The notes under the pieces: generated by a model
Told to the model about the DNA's origin: nothing
Databases searched by the model: none
Seen by the model: only the letters and a program-made list of their open reading frames with translations
Position numbers and translations under genes: made by a program
In this document: piece after piece, positions 28,513 through 37,085 of the stretch
Position numbering within the stretch: position 1 is the first letter of the stretch
How the letters are laid out: every line of letters starts with the position of its first letter
Assembly (NCBI RefSeq): GCF_020097815.1
Contig: NZ_CP083663.1
Coordinates: 496,001 to 560,000, forward strand
Source of the DNA: Haloprofundus salinisoli
Lineage (GTDB): Archaea > Halobacteriota > Halobacteria > Halobacteriales > Haloferacaceae
DNA: 64,000 nt
Reading direction: 5' to 3'

Positions 28513-29622
28513 CTATCGAACGTCGAGCGTCTCGTCCGTCGCGGTCGACGCGACGGCGACGCCGACGATGCTGACGACCAGTCCCGCGACGATGAACGCC
28601 GCGAGTCGGTACGTCGCCGGTAGTTCGCCGGTCAGTCCCGGGACGGAGGCGTGCGGGAGAATCCCCTCGCGTTCGAGATACCACCCGGTGAAGCCGCGAA
28701 TCACGAGGCCGAGTGCGACGACGCCAAATGGAAGATTCCAGTACGGCGAGCGCACCTCGTCGGTCCGGATGAGTTCGTCGACGAGGCGGCCGGTGCTCGC
28801 GGTCAGCGCCGCCAGCGCCAGCCACGGCACGCTGCTGTAGAGGAACTGAATCGCCGGCACGACGACCGCGTCGCCCGTCGAGAGCGCCGAGGCTTCCAGT
28901 CCGCCGAGGAAGACCCCGACGAGCGTCAGACCCGCGGCGACGACGTAGGTGACGACCGACACCTGCCCCGAGTAGAGCGCGTCGCGCACTCGTTCGGGGA
29001 CGTTGGCGAGGCGCTCGTCGATAGCCAGCCCCTTGTACAGAAGCACCGCGCCGAGAAGCGACGCGATGAACGCCCCCGCGAGCGCCGGAGAGTCGAACCG
29101 CAACAGCAGAAGCGGCAGGAGCAGCAGTCCGATACCCATCGGGACGAGCACGGTCTGTCTGAGTTCCTCGTCGGCGAGAAACTGCTTGAGGAGGTAGTAC
29201 GTCGACTCGATGTCGCGGGCCTGCCGGACGACGATTCGGTCGACGGCGTCGACGCGGAGGCGACTCTCGACGACGGGGACCAGACGCTCGTCCTCGGCGC
29301 TGTCGACGACGACGACGACGCCCTCGGGGTCGTACAGGTCGACGAGTTCGTCGAGCTGCGCGGCCACCGACCGGTCGGCCCCGACGAGCGAGTCGCTCGT
29401 GCCGGAGACGACGGCGACGACGGCCTCCTCGCGTTCGTCGCGGAGGTCGCGGGCGACGCGGAGCGCTTCGAGCAGACAGTTGACACTCGTGTCCTCGGGG
29501 TCGGCGAGTCCGATGTCGACGACGAGCGACTGCACCGCCTCCCACCCGGAGACGGGCGTCTGCAAGCCGGTCTTGCGGCCGATGTCGTTCGCGCGGTCGA
29601 CACAGAGGACCAGCGTAGTCAC
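28513..29622 (-). CDS. DUF373 family membrane protein
   Basis: A 369-residue protein starting at GTG 29622. The soluble N-terminal domain begins TTLVLCVDRANDIGRKTGLQTPVSG, the hallmark opening of archaeal DUF373 proteins, and includes VVAVVSGTSDSLVGADRSVAAQLDEL. The C-terminal half has about seven membrane helices, from VLVPMGIGLLLLPLLLL onward. DUF373 is nearly restricted to archaea and has no assigned function. Confidence 0.88.
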   Translation of the reverse strand: MTTLVLCVDRANDIGRKTGLQTPVSGWEAVQSLVVDIGLADPEDTSVNCLLEALRVARDLRDEREEAVVAVVSGTSDSLVGADRSVAAQLDELVDLYDPEGVVVVVDSAEDERLVPVVESRLRVDAVDRIVVRQARDIESTYYLLKQFLADEELRQTVLVPMGIGLLLLPLLLLRFDSPALAGAFIASLLGAVLLYKGLAIDERLANVPERVRDALYSGQVSVVTYVVAAGLTLVGVFLGGLEASALSTGDAVVVPAIQFLYSSVPWLALAALTASTGRLVDELIRTDEVRSPYWNLPFGVVALGLVIRGFTGWYLEREGILPHASVPGLTGELPATYRLAAFIVAGLVVSIVGVAVASTATDETLDVR

Positions 29623-29689
29623 ACGTCAGCGAAACACCCGATAGGGTAAAAACCCTCCCGGTCGGCGGGATTCCGTCGTCCGCGTCGGC

Positions 29690-30679
29690 TCAGAGTTTGA
29701 ACTCGACGCCCTCTCCGTCGAAGCGACTCGACAGTCCCGCTCCGAGGGCGTAGGCAACACTCTCGGCCCCCCGACGGAGTCGGACGGTGAGTCCCTGCTT
29801 CGGCTCGAACTCCTGGACCACCGCATCGGTGTCGAGCAACTCCGAAACTCTGTCCTCCACGTCGTCGCGGGTCCCGAGCTCGTCGACCAGCCCGAGTTCG
29901 TGGGCGTCGGTGCCGATGTAGACGCGGGCCTCCGTCTCCCGAATCGTCTCGGGGTCCATCTCCCGCCCTTCGGCGACGCGCTCGACGAAGTGGTCGTAGA
30001 GGCGGTCGACGATGCCCTGGAGATACGCTCGCTCGTCGTCGGAGAGTTCCTTCAGCGCCACGCCCGCGTCCTTGTACTTCCCGGCGGCGAAGCGCTCGTA
30101 GGAGACGCCCAGCTGCTCGGCGAGTTCGTGGACGTTCACCGACGACCCGATGACGCCGATGCTGCCGACGATGCTCGCCTCGCGCGCCCAGAGTTCGTCG
30201 CACCCGCTGGCGATCCAGTAGCCACCGCTGGCGCAGGTGTCGGTGGCGTAGGCGACGGTCGGCCCGTCGAAGTCGAGGGCGGCGTTTCGGATGTCGTCGC
30301 TCGGGACGACTTCGCCGCCCGGCGTGTTCAAGCGCAAGAGAAGCGCCTCCGCGCCCCCCTCGTCGGCGCGCTCGATCTGGTCGACGATGTCGTCGGCGGG
30401 AGTGCCGACGTTGCCGGCCGGGAGCGGGCCGCGGCCCCCCCGGGAGATGGGTCCCTCGACGGCGACTTCGGCGACGTTGTACGACGAGACGCGCGACGCG
30501 GCGATTCGGGCGGCGACCCGCGCGCCGACGCCGGCGGTTGCGAGCACGAGGACGACGCCGAGGAGGTCTTCGAGCGAGTCCGGGACGTCGTAGAACAGCC
30601 ACCAGCCGACGAGGGCGGCGACGACTGCGCCGATGGCGACGACGAGGAGGCGCTCGACTGTCGCTATCCGTCTGTTCAC
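29690..30679 (-). CDS. sppA: Signal peptide peptidase SppA (S49 family)
   Basis: A 329-residue membrane-anchored serine peptidase, GTG start at 30679. Two N-terminal hydrophobic segments (about 8-29 and 36-57) anchor it. The S49 core has LRLNTPGGEVVPSDDIRNA, the nucleophile Ser151 in TCASGGYWIASG and the general-base Lys201 in RFAAGKYKDAG. Such enzymes degrade cleaved signal peptides or other small membrane peptides. An in-cluster link to the downstream DUF373 gene is possible (67-bp gap, same strand). Confidence 0.9.
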   Translation of the reverse strand: MNRRIATVERLLVVAIGAVVAALVGWWLFYDVPDSLEDLLGVVLVLATAGVGARVAARIAASRVSSYNVAEVAVEGPISRGGRGPLPAGNVGTPADDIVDQIERADEGGAEALLLRLNTPGGEVVPSDDIRNAALDFDGPTVAYATDTCASGGYWIASGCDELWAREASIVGSIGVIGSSVNVHELAEQLGVSYERFAAGKYKDAGVALKELSDDERAYLQGIVDRLYDHFVERVAEGREMDPETIRETEARVYIGTDAHELGLVDELGTRDDVEDRVSELLDTDAVVQEFEPKQGLTVRLRRGAESVAYALGAGLSSRFDGEGVEFKL

Positions 30680-30749
30680 GGCGGGATACCTGCCATAGCC
30701 GTAGCTGAGGGCGCCATCGGCTTAAAACTGCGAAGAGAAAACGACGCGC

Positions 30750-31658
30750 TTAGAGAAGACCGGCGCGCTGCAGTTTCATCAGGTCCTCGGTGTCGAGGGT
30801 CTCGCCTTCCTGGAACGCCTGGTAGATCTCCTCGGCTTCCTGCTTGGCGGCCTCGCGTTCCTCGGCGCGGGAGTCCTTGCGCTGGCGCTCTTCCTTTTTG
30901 TCGAGCTCGCGCAGGCGCTTCTGGACGCGGACGAAGTCCTCGTGGTGGCGGTCCGCCGCTTCCTGGGCCTCGACGAACAGCTCGTGCATCTCGTCTGCAC
31001 GGTCACGGATGTCGTCGGCCTCGCGGTAGGCCTCGATCATCTGGTTGTGGTGTTCCTGGGCCTCGTCGGCGAGCTCGGTCACCTTCTGGTGGTGCTTCGA
31101 CGCCTCGGAGCGGACCTCCTCGGCCTCCTCGATGAGCTCTTCGAGTTCGCCGCTGTCCTCGACCTTCTCCTTTCGGTTCTGGTACTCCTCGCGCTTCTTC
31201 TCGATCTTCTCGATGAGTTCGCGCTCGTCCTCGGTGGAGAGTACCTCGGTCTGCTGGCGGAATTCGAGCTGCTTGATCTCCTCTTCGAGCTCCTCGAGGT
31301 CCTTACCGTCGTCGAGCTCAAGGTCGCTTTTCATCTCCTCGACTTTGTCGAAGAGCTCGTTGGCCTCGGCGTTCAGCTCGTTGCGCGACTTCTTGTGCTC
31401 CTGAACCTGCTCGTTGAGCGAGTCGCGCTTTTCGCGGTGTTCCTGGGCCTCGTCGACCTTCTCGCGCGTTTTCGCGTTGAGTTCGTCGCGCTTGGAGGCG
31501 CGCTCGGAGGCCATCTGGTTGAGTTCGTTTCGTCGGTCGCGGAGCTGACCGGCGAGTTTGATGAGCTGGCCTTTCGAGCCGCTCTCCAGTTTCTCGTCGG
31601 TCAGTTCTACGTTGTTCGATTCGTCCAATGCTTTGATTCCGTATTGTTCCGCTGCCAT
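30750..31658 (-). CDS. Long coiled-coil protein
   Basis: A 302-residue highly charged protein, predicted almost entirely as coiled coil from about residue 30 to 280 (heptads with Glu/Lys/Arg/Gln such as LRDRRNELNQMASERASKRDEL and EELEEEIKQLEFRQQTEV). There are no enzymatic motifs. Haloarchaeal homologues are sometimes misnamed phosphoserine phosphatase. It ends with EDLMKLQRAGLL. Its length and regularity suggest a structural or scaffold role, perhaps chromosome- or envelope-related. It is separated from SppA by 70 bp. Confidence 0.75.
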   Translation of the reverse strand: MAAEQYGIKALDESNNVELTDEKLESGSKGQLIKLAGQLRDRRNELNQMASERASKRDELNAKTREKVDEAQEHREKRDSLNEQVQEHKKSRNELNAEANELFDKVEEMKSDLELDDGKDLEELEEEIKQLEFRQQTEVLSTEDERELIEKIEKKREEYQNRKEKVEDSGELEELIEEAEEVRSEASKHHQKVTELADEAQEHHNQMIEAYREADDIRDRADEMHELFVEAQEAADRHHEDFVRVQKRLRELDKKEERQRKDSRAEEREAAKQEAEEIYQAFQEGETLDTEDLMKLQRAGLL

Positions 31659-32084
31659 ACTTGATCAATCCTCGATACCATCACCGCTCCGGTCGGATGG
31701 CGGTCGCTCTGACGATGTGCGTCTGACCGTGGATAAGAAATTCCTGATCATTCCCCGTGCGATTCCGCCAGATGCCGGAGGCGCTCTGGTACCCTCACGT
31801 ACTGGCGTTGTACATATAAACACTTCGGTGAGAACATGAGTGAAAACGGCTACCGTGCGTGGCACTGTACCACGATTCGGCCCTGAACGCGCCGGGCGTT
31901 GCCAACCGTTGACGTACTTAAACGGCATGTCTGCCGTACGAATCTAACTAGTCCCAAACAAAGAAACTCTCGAAAATCGTACTGGCCGAGCGGATGGTTG
32001 ACTATCCTGTGCGGTGGCTCCGTTCGGTCGCCTCGCCGCGCGCCGAAACGCCACAGATTTCCGTCGTCCCGCCGCGTTTTCGGT
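31659..32084. other. 426-bp spacer between the coiled-coil gene and DUF371
   Basis: No convincing gene. It must hold the promoter of the minus-strand coiled-coil gene near 31660-31700 and that of the plus-strand DUF371 gene. AT-rich patches such as gtacatataaacact (about 31810-31824) and gtacttaaacgg (about 31914-31925) are TATA-like, and could start a short or non-coding transcript. Open frames on either strand here look like chance. Confidence 0.4.
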
Positions 32085-32507
32085 ATGAAGGAAATCGTCC
32101 GCGCACGCGGGCACGAGAACGTCTCCGCGCGCCACGCGAGCACGTTCGAGGTGACGAGCGACGAGTGGCTCACTCCGGCGGGCGACTGCATCCTCGCCGT
32201 CGAGGCAGACCGCACGCCCGCCGACTTCGATCCGGCGTTCGTCGACGCCTGTCGAGACGAGGACGCGCGCATCGTCGCCACGTTCGAGGTCGACGGTCTC
32301 ACCGAACGCGTCGCGGGCCACGGCCACCCGGACCTGACGTTCGAGGGCGACCGGAGTATGGTCGGCCGGACGAGCGAGCACACCGACGACCGGACCATCA
32401 TGCTCGGTGCCGAGTTCGCCGCCGAGGGGTTCGACCGCGAGTTAGTCGGCGCCCTCGTCGACGGCGCGGAACTGACGCTGACGCTCCGCGTCGACACCGA
32501 CGACTGA
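32085..32507 (+). CDS. DUF371 family protein
   Basis: A 140-residue archaeal protein with the DUF371 opening KEIVRARGHENVSARHASTFEVTSDEWLTPAGDCILAVEAD and beta-rich remainder (IVATFEVDGLTERVAGHGHPDLT, MVGRTSEHTDDRTIMLGAEFAA). It is a soluble double-barrel-like fold with no known activity. ATG 32085 corresponds to the conserved family start. Confidence 0.88.
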   Translation: MKEIVRARGHENVSARHASTFEVTSDEWLTPAGDCILAVEADRTPADFDPAFVDACRDEDARIVATFEVDGLTERVAGHGHPDLTFEGDRSMVGRTSEHTDDRTIMLGAEFAAEGFDRELVGALVDGAELTLTLRVDTDD

Positions 32508-32574
32508 ACGCCGTCCGGATTCCTCGTTCGCTTCTGCCCCCATCGCTTTTGCCGACTTAGCTCTACCTCGGGGT

Positions 32575-33393
32575 ATGGTAGACGAACCGGCGGAGAACAT
32601 CAGCGGCGGCGTCGGTGACGGCGGCGGCGAGGTGACGTTCGACCCCCGGGAAGCTGAGACCCGCGCCGAAGCCGTCGTCGACGAACTCGGCGAACTGTAC
32701 TGGCGCAAGGCGTACGGCGGGCAGGACGCCTTCGAGTGTCTCGTCCGGACGATCCTGAGCCAGAACACCAGCGACGTCGCCAGCCAACCGGCGCACGACA
32801 GCCTGATGGCCCGCTACGGGTCGACGGACGACGGGACCGACCTCGCTCGGACGCTCGCCGACGCCGAGCAGTCGGAACTGGCCGAAAGTATCCGATCGGC
32901 GGGGCTGTACAACCAGAAGTCGGAGATGATAATCGACGCCGCCGCCGAAATCGTCGGCGAATTCGGGAGTAAGCAGGCCTTCGACGCCTACGTGCGCGAG
33001 GAGGACCCCCAGACCGTGCGAGAGCGGCTGATGGCGATTCGGGGTGTCGGCCCGAAGACCGCCGACTGCGTGCTGTTGTTCTCGGGCGGTCGAGGCGGAA
33101 TCTTCCCCGTCGACACGCACGTCCACCGAATCAGTCGGCGGATGGGCCTCGCACCGCCGAGCGCCGACCACGAGGGAGTCCGCGAACACCTCGAACGCGA
33201 CGTCCCCGCCGAGAAGTGCGGCTTCGGCCACACGGCGATGCTCCAGTTCGGCCGCGAGTACTGCAAAGCGCGCAAACCCGCGTGCCTCGATGGCCCGGAG
33301 GCGTGTCCGCTGTACGACTACTGCGACCGAGTCGGCGTCGACGAGGTCGAGGAGTCCGTCGTCGACCCCGCCGAAGTCGTCGCAGACGACTGA
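32575..33393 (+). CDS. nth: Endonuclease III-type DNA glycosylase/AP lyase
   Basis: A 272-residue HhH-GPD base-excision enzyme. The helix-hairpin-helix is MAIRGVGPKTADCVLLF, containing the catalytic Lys, and the essential Asp is in FPVDTHVHRISRRMG. A C-terminal [4Fe-4S] loop is marked by four cysteines from REYCKARKPACLDGPE to ACPLYDYC (CX6CX6CX5C, a wider middle spacing than the bacterial CX2C). It removes oxidised pyrimidines. The acidic N-terminal ~20 residues are an extension. Confidence 0.93.
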   Translation: MVDEPAENISGGVGDGGGEVTFDPREAETRAEAVVDELGELYWRKAYGGQDAFECLVRTILSQNTSDVASQPAHDSLMARYGSTDDGTDLARTLADAEQSELAESIRSAGLYNQKSEMIIDAAAEIVGEFGSKQAFDAYVREEDPQTVRERLMAIRGVGPKTADCVLLFSGGRGGIFPVDTHVHRISRRMGLAPPSADHEGVREHLERDVPAEKCGFGHTAMLQFGREYCKARKPACLDGPEACPLYDYCDRVGVDEVEESVVDPAEVVADD

Positions 33394-33426
33394 GCGCACA
33401 GAAAACATCCGGCGCGGATGCCGGAA

Positions 33427-33825
33427 CTACTCGTAATCCTCGAACCCGTTGCCCTCCCGCTCCCGAACGAGTTCGTCCAACACGGCGTCCGCGCTGGCGA
33501 GGTTCGTCGCCAGCGGGATGTCGTGGACGTCGCAGATGCGTAGCAGCGCCGTGATGTCTGGTTCGTGCGGTTGCGCGGTCAGCGGGTCGCGCAGGAAGAT
33601 GACGCCGTCGCAGGTCTCGTCGGCGATCTCGGCACCGATCTGCATATCGCCGCCGAGCGGTCCCGACTGCTTGCGTTCGACGTCGAGCCCCGTCTCGTCG
33701 ATGAGTTGCTGTCCGGTCGTCCCGGTCGCCATCAGTTCCATCTCCGCGAGGTCGTCGCTTCGGGCGGTGGCGAACTTGATGAGGTCGGCTTTCTTCTCGT
33801 CGTGGGCGATGAGCGCGAGACGCAT
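33427..33825 (-). CDS. mgsA: Methylglyoxal synthase
   Basis: A 132-residue enzyme converting dihydroxyacetone phosphate to methylglyoxal and phosphate. Phosphate-binding and catalytic segments are [63 protein letters not shown] and [13 protein letters not shown]. It is compact and full length. It converges with nth (33 bp between stops). Confidence 0.94.
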   Translation of the reverse strand: MRLALIAHDEKKADLIKFATARSDDLAEMELMATGTTGQQLIDETGLDVERKQSGPLGGDMQIGAEIADETCDGVIFLRDPLTAQPHEPDITALLRICDVHDIPLATNLASADAVLDELVREREGNGFEDYE

Positions 33826-33939
33826 ACCCCAACTCGCGGCGTCGACCTCTTGAATCCTCCTGCGAACGTGCTCTCCGACACATTATTTCGCTGACACCGA
33901 CCCCGAGACTCAAGACTGTCGGCGTGGCACCTCCCGTGT

Positions 33940-34257
33940 ATGTCGATGCAGACCTACACGCTGCGAATCGAGGAGACAGAAACGCACGAGGGCATCTCCG
34001 CCGACGTGTACGACGAGGACGACGTCATCGCGGCGTCGACGTACGTCGCCTACGACGACCACGGTCTCGCGGCGAACGGAGACGATCGAAATCCGGAGGC
34101 AGCGACGGAGACGGTCACCGCCGACGCCCTCTCGCTCAACGTGCAGGTCGAACGAATCGACGGCCGGTTCGAGTTCCGTCTGCTCGGCGACGGCGAGGAA
34201 CTGGCCCGCGAGTCGGTGACCGACGACGACTGGCGGCTCGAACGCTCCGAGGGGTAG
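33940..34257 (+). CDS. Small acidic soluble protein of unknown function
   Basis: A 105-residue beta-rich protein (YTLRIEETETHEGISADVYDEDDVIAAST, LSLNVQVERIDGRFEFRLLGDGEELARESV) with no cysteines or catalytic motif. ATG 33940 or ATG 33946 may be the start. It lies 53 bp from the convergent end of fttA. The compact, regular sequence suggests a real, conserved haloarchaeal protein. Confidence 0.6.
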   Translation: MSMQTYTLRIEETETHEGISADVYDEDDVIAASTYVAYDDHGLAANGDDRNPEAATETVTADALSLNVQVERIDGRFEFRLLGDGEELARESVTDDDWRLERSEG

Positions 34258-34310
34258 GAAGCGAACGCGAGAACGGTCCGCTTGGATTACGCCGAAACGT
34301 CCGGTTCCGC

Positions 34311-36242
34311 TTACTTAAACCGGAACGTTTCGAGATTCTTCGGCGCGAACGTTCGCATGTTGAACTCGTGGTACAGCGCCGACGAGAGGTCCTGCACGGA
34401 GCGCTCGTCGCCGTGAACGCAGAGCACCTTCTCGGGGCGGGGGTTCATCGTGCGGACGAAGTTCATCAGCCCGTTGCGGTCGGCGTGGCCGGAGAACCCG
34501 TCGACGGTTTCGACGTCCATCTTCAGCGTGAGCGTGCTCGACCGCCCGGAGTTGCGGTCGTTGGGTCCGTTGACGGGAATCTCGTCCCAGCCGTTCTGGA
34601 TGCGACGCCCGAGCGTCCCCTGCGCCTGGTACCCGACGAAGACGAGGTTCGAGTCCGGGTCGGGGCCGAGATGGCGGAGCCACGACATGATGGGGCCGCC
34701 GGTGACCATCCCGGAGGTCGAGAGGATGATGCAGGGACCGTCGTCGGCGACCTCCTGTCTCTCCTCTTCGCCGCCGTCGATGTGGTTGAACTGCGGCGCG
34801 AGGAACGGGTTCTCGTCCTCGTGGAAGATGCGGTCGCGGAGTTCGTCGCGGAGATACTCGGGGTAGGTCGTGTGGATGGCCGTCGCCTCCCAGATCATCC
34901 CGTCGAGGTGGACGGGCATCTCCGGAATCTTGCCGCTGCGCATCGCCTGCTCGAGGACGAGCATGATCTCTTGGGAGCGACCGACGGCGAACGCCGGGAT
35001 GAGGACTTTACCGCCCTGGTCGGCCGTCTCGTTGATGACGTCGACGAGTTTCTGCTCGGAGTCCTCCTGGTCGGTCTGGTAGTCGTTGCGCCCGCCGTAG
35101 GTCGACTCCATCACGAGCGTCTCCACGCGCGGGAAGTCGTTGACCGCGCCGTTGAACAGGCGGGTGTCCTTGTAGTGGATGTCGCCGGAGAACGCGACGT
35201 TGTAGAGGCCGTCGCCGATGTGGAAGTGCGTCACCGCCGACCCGAGGATGTGACCCGCGTTGTGGAAGGTGAGCTTCACGTCGGGGGCGATGTCGGTGAC
35301 GTCGCCGTACTCGAGCGGGATGCAGTGTTTGATGGCCTCGCGGACCATCTCGGACTCGTACGGCGGCGTCCGGCCCTCCTTGGCCGCGACGTCGAGGTAG
35401 TCGAGCGTGAGCAGTCCCATTAGGTCGCGCGTCGGTTCGGTACAGTAAATCGGGCCGTCGTAGCCGTATTTGAACAGCAGCGGGAGCAGCGCCGAGTGGT
35501 CGAGGTGAGCGTGGGTGAGGATGACCGCGTCGATGGAGTTCGCGCCCGACCCGAGCGCCTCGGGCACCTGGAGATACGGCACCTCGCCCTCGGCACCGGG
35601 TTTGTCGCCGCAGTCGATGAGGATGCGCGTGTCGGCCGTCGAGAGGATGAAGGAAGCACGACCGACTTCGCGGCAACAGCCGAGCGTCGAGATGCGAACC
35701 CACTGTTCGCGGCTGAGTTGCTCGCGGTGAATCTGACGGCCGACCTTCTCCAGAATGTCGCGTCGCTCCTCGCGTTCTTGTTTCAGGAAGTTACGGACGT
35801 TGGAGACGGTAGACGATTCGATAGGCGGTGTGCGGACGACTTCGGGTGTCCAGCCGACCTGTTGGGTTATCTCGCGCAGCGTCGAGCCGTGGCGGCCGAT
35901 GACCATCCCGGGTTTCGCCGCCTCGATGACGACTTCGCCGGTGTCGGCGTGGAAGTCGAGGTCGGTGACGTTCGCCTCCTCCGGAATCACGTCGAGGACC
36001 TGCTCGCGCGCTTTCTTCGGGTCGGTGAGCACGTCGGGGTCCGGTCGAACCGTGATCCGCTTTCGGAGTTTACTGGCGAGCTTACGGATCAGGTCGCCGT
36101 TCTGCGCGAACTCCTTGGGATTGCGCGTGTAGACGACGAGTTCCGGTCCCTCGTACTTCACGTCCGAGACCACGATGTCACTCGGAAGTTCGCTGTCGAT
36201 CTCTGCTTTCAGTTCCTCAAGTTGCTTATCTACTGAGCTCAT
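34311..36242 (-). CDS. fttA: FttA / aCPSF1 transcription-termination ribonuclease
   Basis: A 643-residue archaeal CPSF-like protein. Two KH-type RNA-binding domains occupy about residues 1-145 (VVIEAAKPGMVIGRHGSTLREI). A metallo-beta-lactamase domain follows with the zinc motif ILTHAHLDHSALLP, then the beta-CASP insertion with motif GTLGRRIQNGWD and the final His motifs (GFSGHADRNGLMNF, VCVHGDERS). This family cleaves RNA 3' ends and terminates transcription in archaea. ATG 36242 (MSSVDKQLEELKAEI) matches the conserved N-terminus. The divergent neighbour begins 249 bp away. Confidence 0.96.
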   Translation of the reverse strand: MSSVDKQLEELKAEIDSELPSDIVVSDVKYEGPELVVYTRNPKEFAQNGDLIRKLASKLRKRITVRPDPDVLTDPKKAREQVLDVIPEEANVTDLDFHADTGEVVIEAAKPGMVIGRHGSTLREITQQVGWTPEVVRTPPIESSTVSNVRNFLKQEREERRDILEKVGRQIHREQLSREQWVRISTLGCCREVGRASFILSTADTRILIDCGDKPGAEGEVPYLQVPEALGSGANSIDAVILTHAHLDHSALLPLLFKYGYDGPIYCTEPTRDLMGLLTLDYLDVAAKEGRTPPYESEMVREAIKHCIPLEYGDVTDIAPDVKLTFHNAGHILGSAVTHFHIGDGLYNVAFSGDIHYKDTRLFNGAVNDFPRVETLVMESTYGGRNDYQTDQEDSEQKLVDVINETADQGGKVLIPAFAVGRSQEIMLVLEQAMRSGKIPEMPVHLDGMIWEATAIHTTYPEYLRDELRDRIFHEDENPFLAPQFNHIDGGEEERQEVADDGPCIILSTSGMVTGGPIMSWLRHLGPDPDSNLVFVGYQAQGTLGRRIQNGWDEIPVNGPNDRNSGRSSTLTLKMDVETVDGFSGHADRNGLMNFVRTMNPRPEKVLCVHGDERSVQDLSSALYHEFNMRTFAPKNLETFRFK

Positions 36243-36491
36243 ATGTGTGTTGCCCGTCGGTCCACTCCGGTCGGGCCTCGTACTGCCGCCTCGGGTCCCG
36301 TCGGTTCGTCGAGCGCGCGTGAAATCCGAACGCACGTCGTGACCGGCGGTTCCAGAGAGACATACTCAACGGAGTAACTCTGTATGCTATGTGCGGGAAG
36401 AGGCAGTGAAAACCCGCTTGTCCGGCAGTATTACCTTCGTATTATAAAAGCCTTCGCAAAAGGAAAGCCCTCGGCGGTTCTCGGTCCCCAC

Positions 36492-37001
36492 ATGGAACTC
36501 ACTCCCGACTCCGTCGCCGCCGAACGCGAGACGCTGAAATCCCGCGCTTCGACCACTGTCGCGCTCATCAACGAGGTTCGGCAGGCGCTCGACGAGCGCT
36601 TCGGCGTCGACGTCGCGCCCGTGACCGAGGACCGATACCGCGCCGAAGTCGACGCCGTCTTCGCCGACGGCGACGTGGCGGTCAACGTCGCGGCGTACGC
36701 CGGACTCCTCAGAGAGCTGGACGTCGAGGGCGACTATCCCGGTTTCGTCGTCGACGAGATACTGGGTCGAGAGTTGGCGTCGACTATCGCGGGGGGGCAA
36801 CCGCTCGCGCTGCTCGCGCAGGCGACGTTCCACTTCGCGGATACGATGACCCACACCGGGGACGTCGCCGGCGCGGACGATCTGGACGCGGCGCTGGCGG
36901 CGGGCTTTCAGACCAGACTGCCGGGGTGGGAGTGGACGGAGCGAGAGAGTCCGTTCAGCGTCGGCGAGCGACGCGGTTCGAGCGACCGAACGGAGCGGTG
37001 A
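36492..37001 (+). CDS. Uncharacterised 169-aa soluble protein next to fttA
   Basis: A 169-residue mostly helical protein starting at ATG 36492 (MELTPDSVAAERETLKSRASTTVALINEVRQALDERFGVDV). The middle YRAEVDAVFADGDVAVNVAAYAGLLRELDVEGDYPGFVVDEILGRELA is well ordered and looks conserved. No motif is recognised. It is divergent from fttA and 84 bp before prolyl-tRNA synthetase, so it sits among RNA-related genes, which hints at but does not prove an RNA role. Confidence 0.65.
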   Translation: MELTPDSVAAERETLKSRASTTVALINEVRQALDERFGVDVAPVTEDRYRAEVDAVFADGDVAVNVAAYAGLLRELDVEGDYPGFVVDEILGRELASTIAGGQPLALLAQATFHFADTMTHTGDVAGADDLDAALAAGFQTRLPGWEWTERESPFSVGERRGSSDRTER

Positions 37002-37085
37002 GACGGCGGGAACGCCCCGCTACCCGATGTCACACCGTCTCACAGCTTCGGACGTTTTAAGCCGCGGTGACGCCACCTCCCCACA

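Noticed and set aside
31979-32060. tRNA-like stretch (ggccgagcggatgg)
   Set aside because: It resembles a D-arm, but no anticodon arm, T-arm or acceptor pairing follows.
34311-36242. Reading fttA as RNase J
   Set aside because: The two N-terminal KH domains and the C-terminal beta-CASP motifs are those of archaeal aCPSF1/FttA rather than RNase J.
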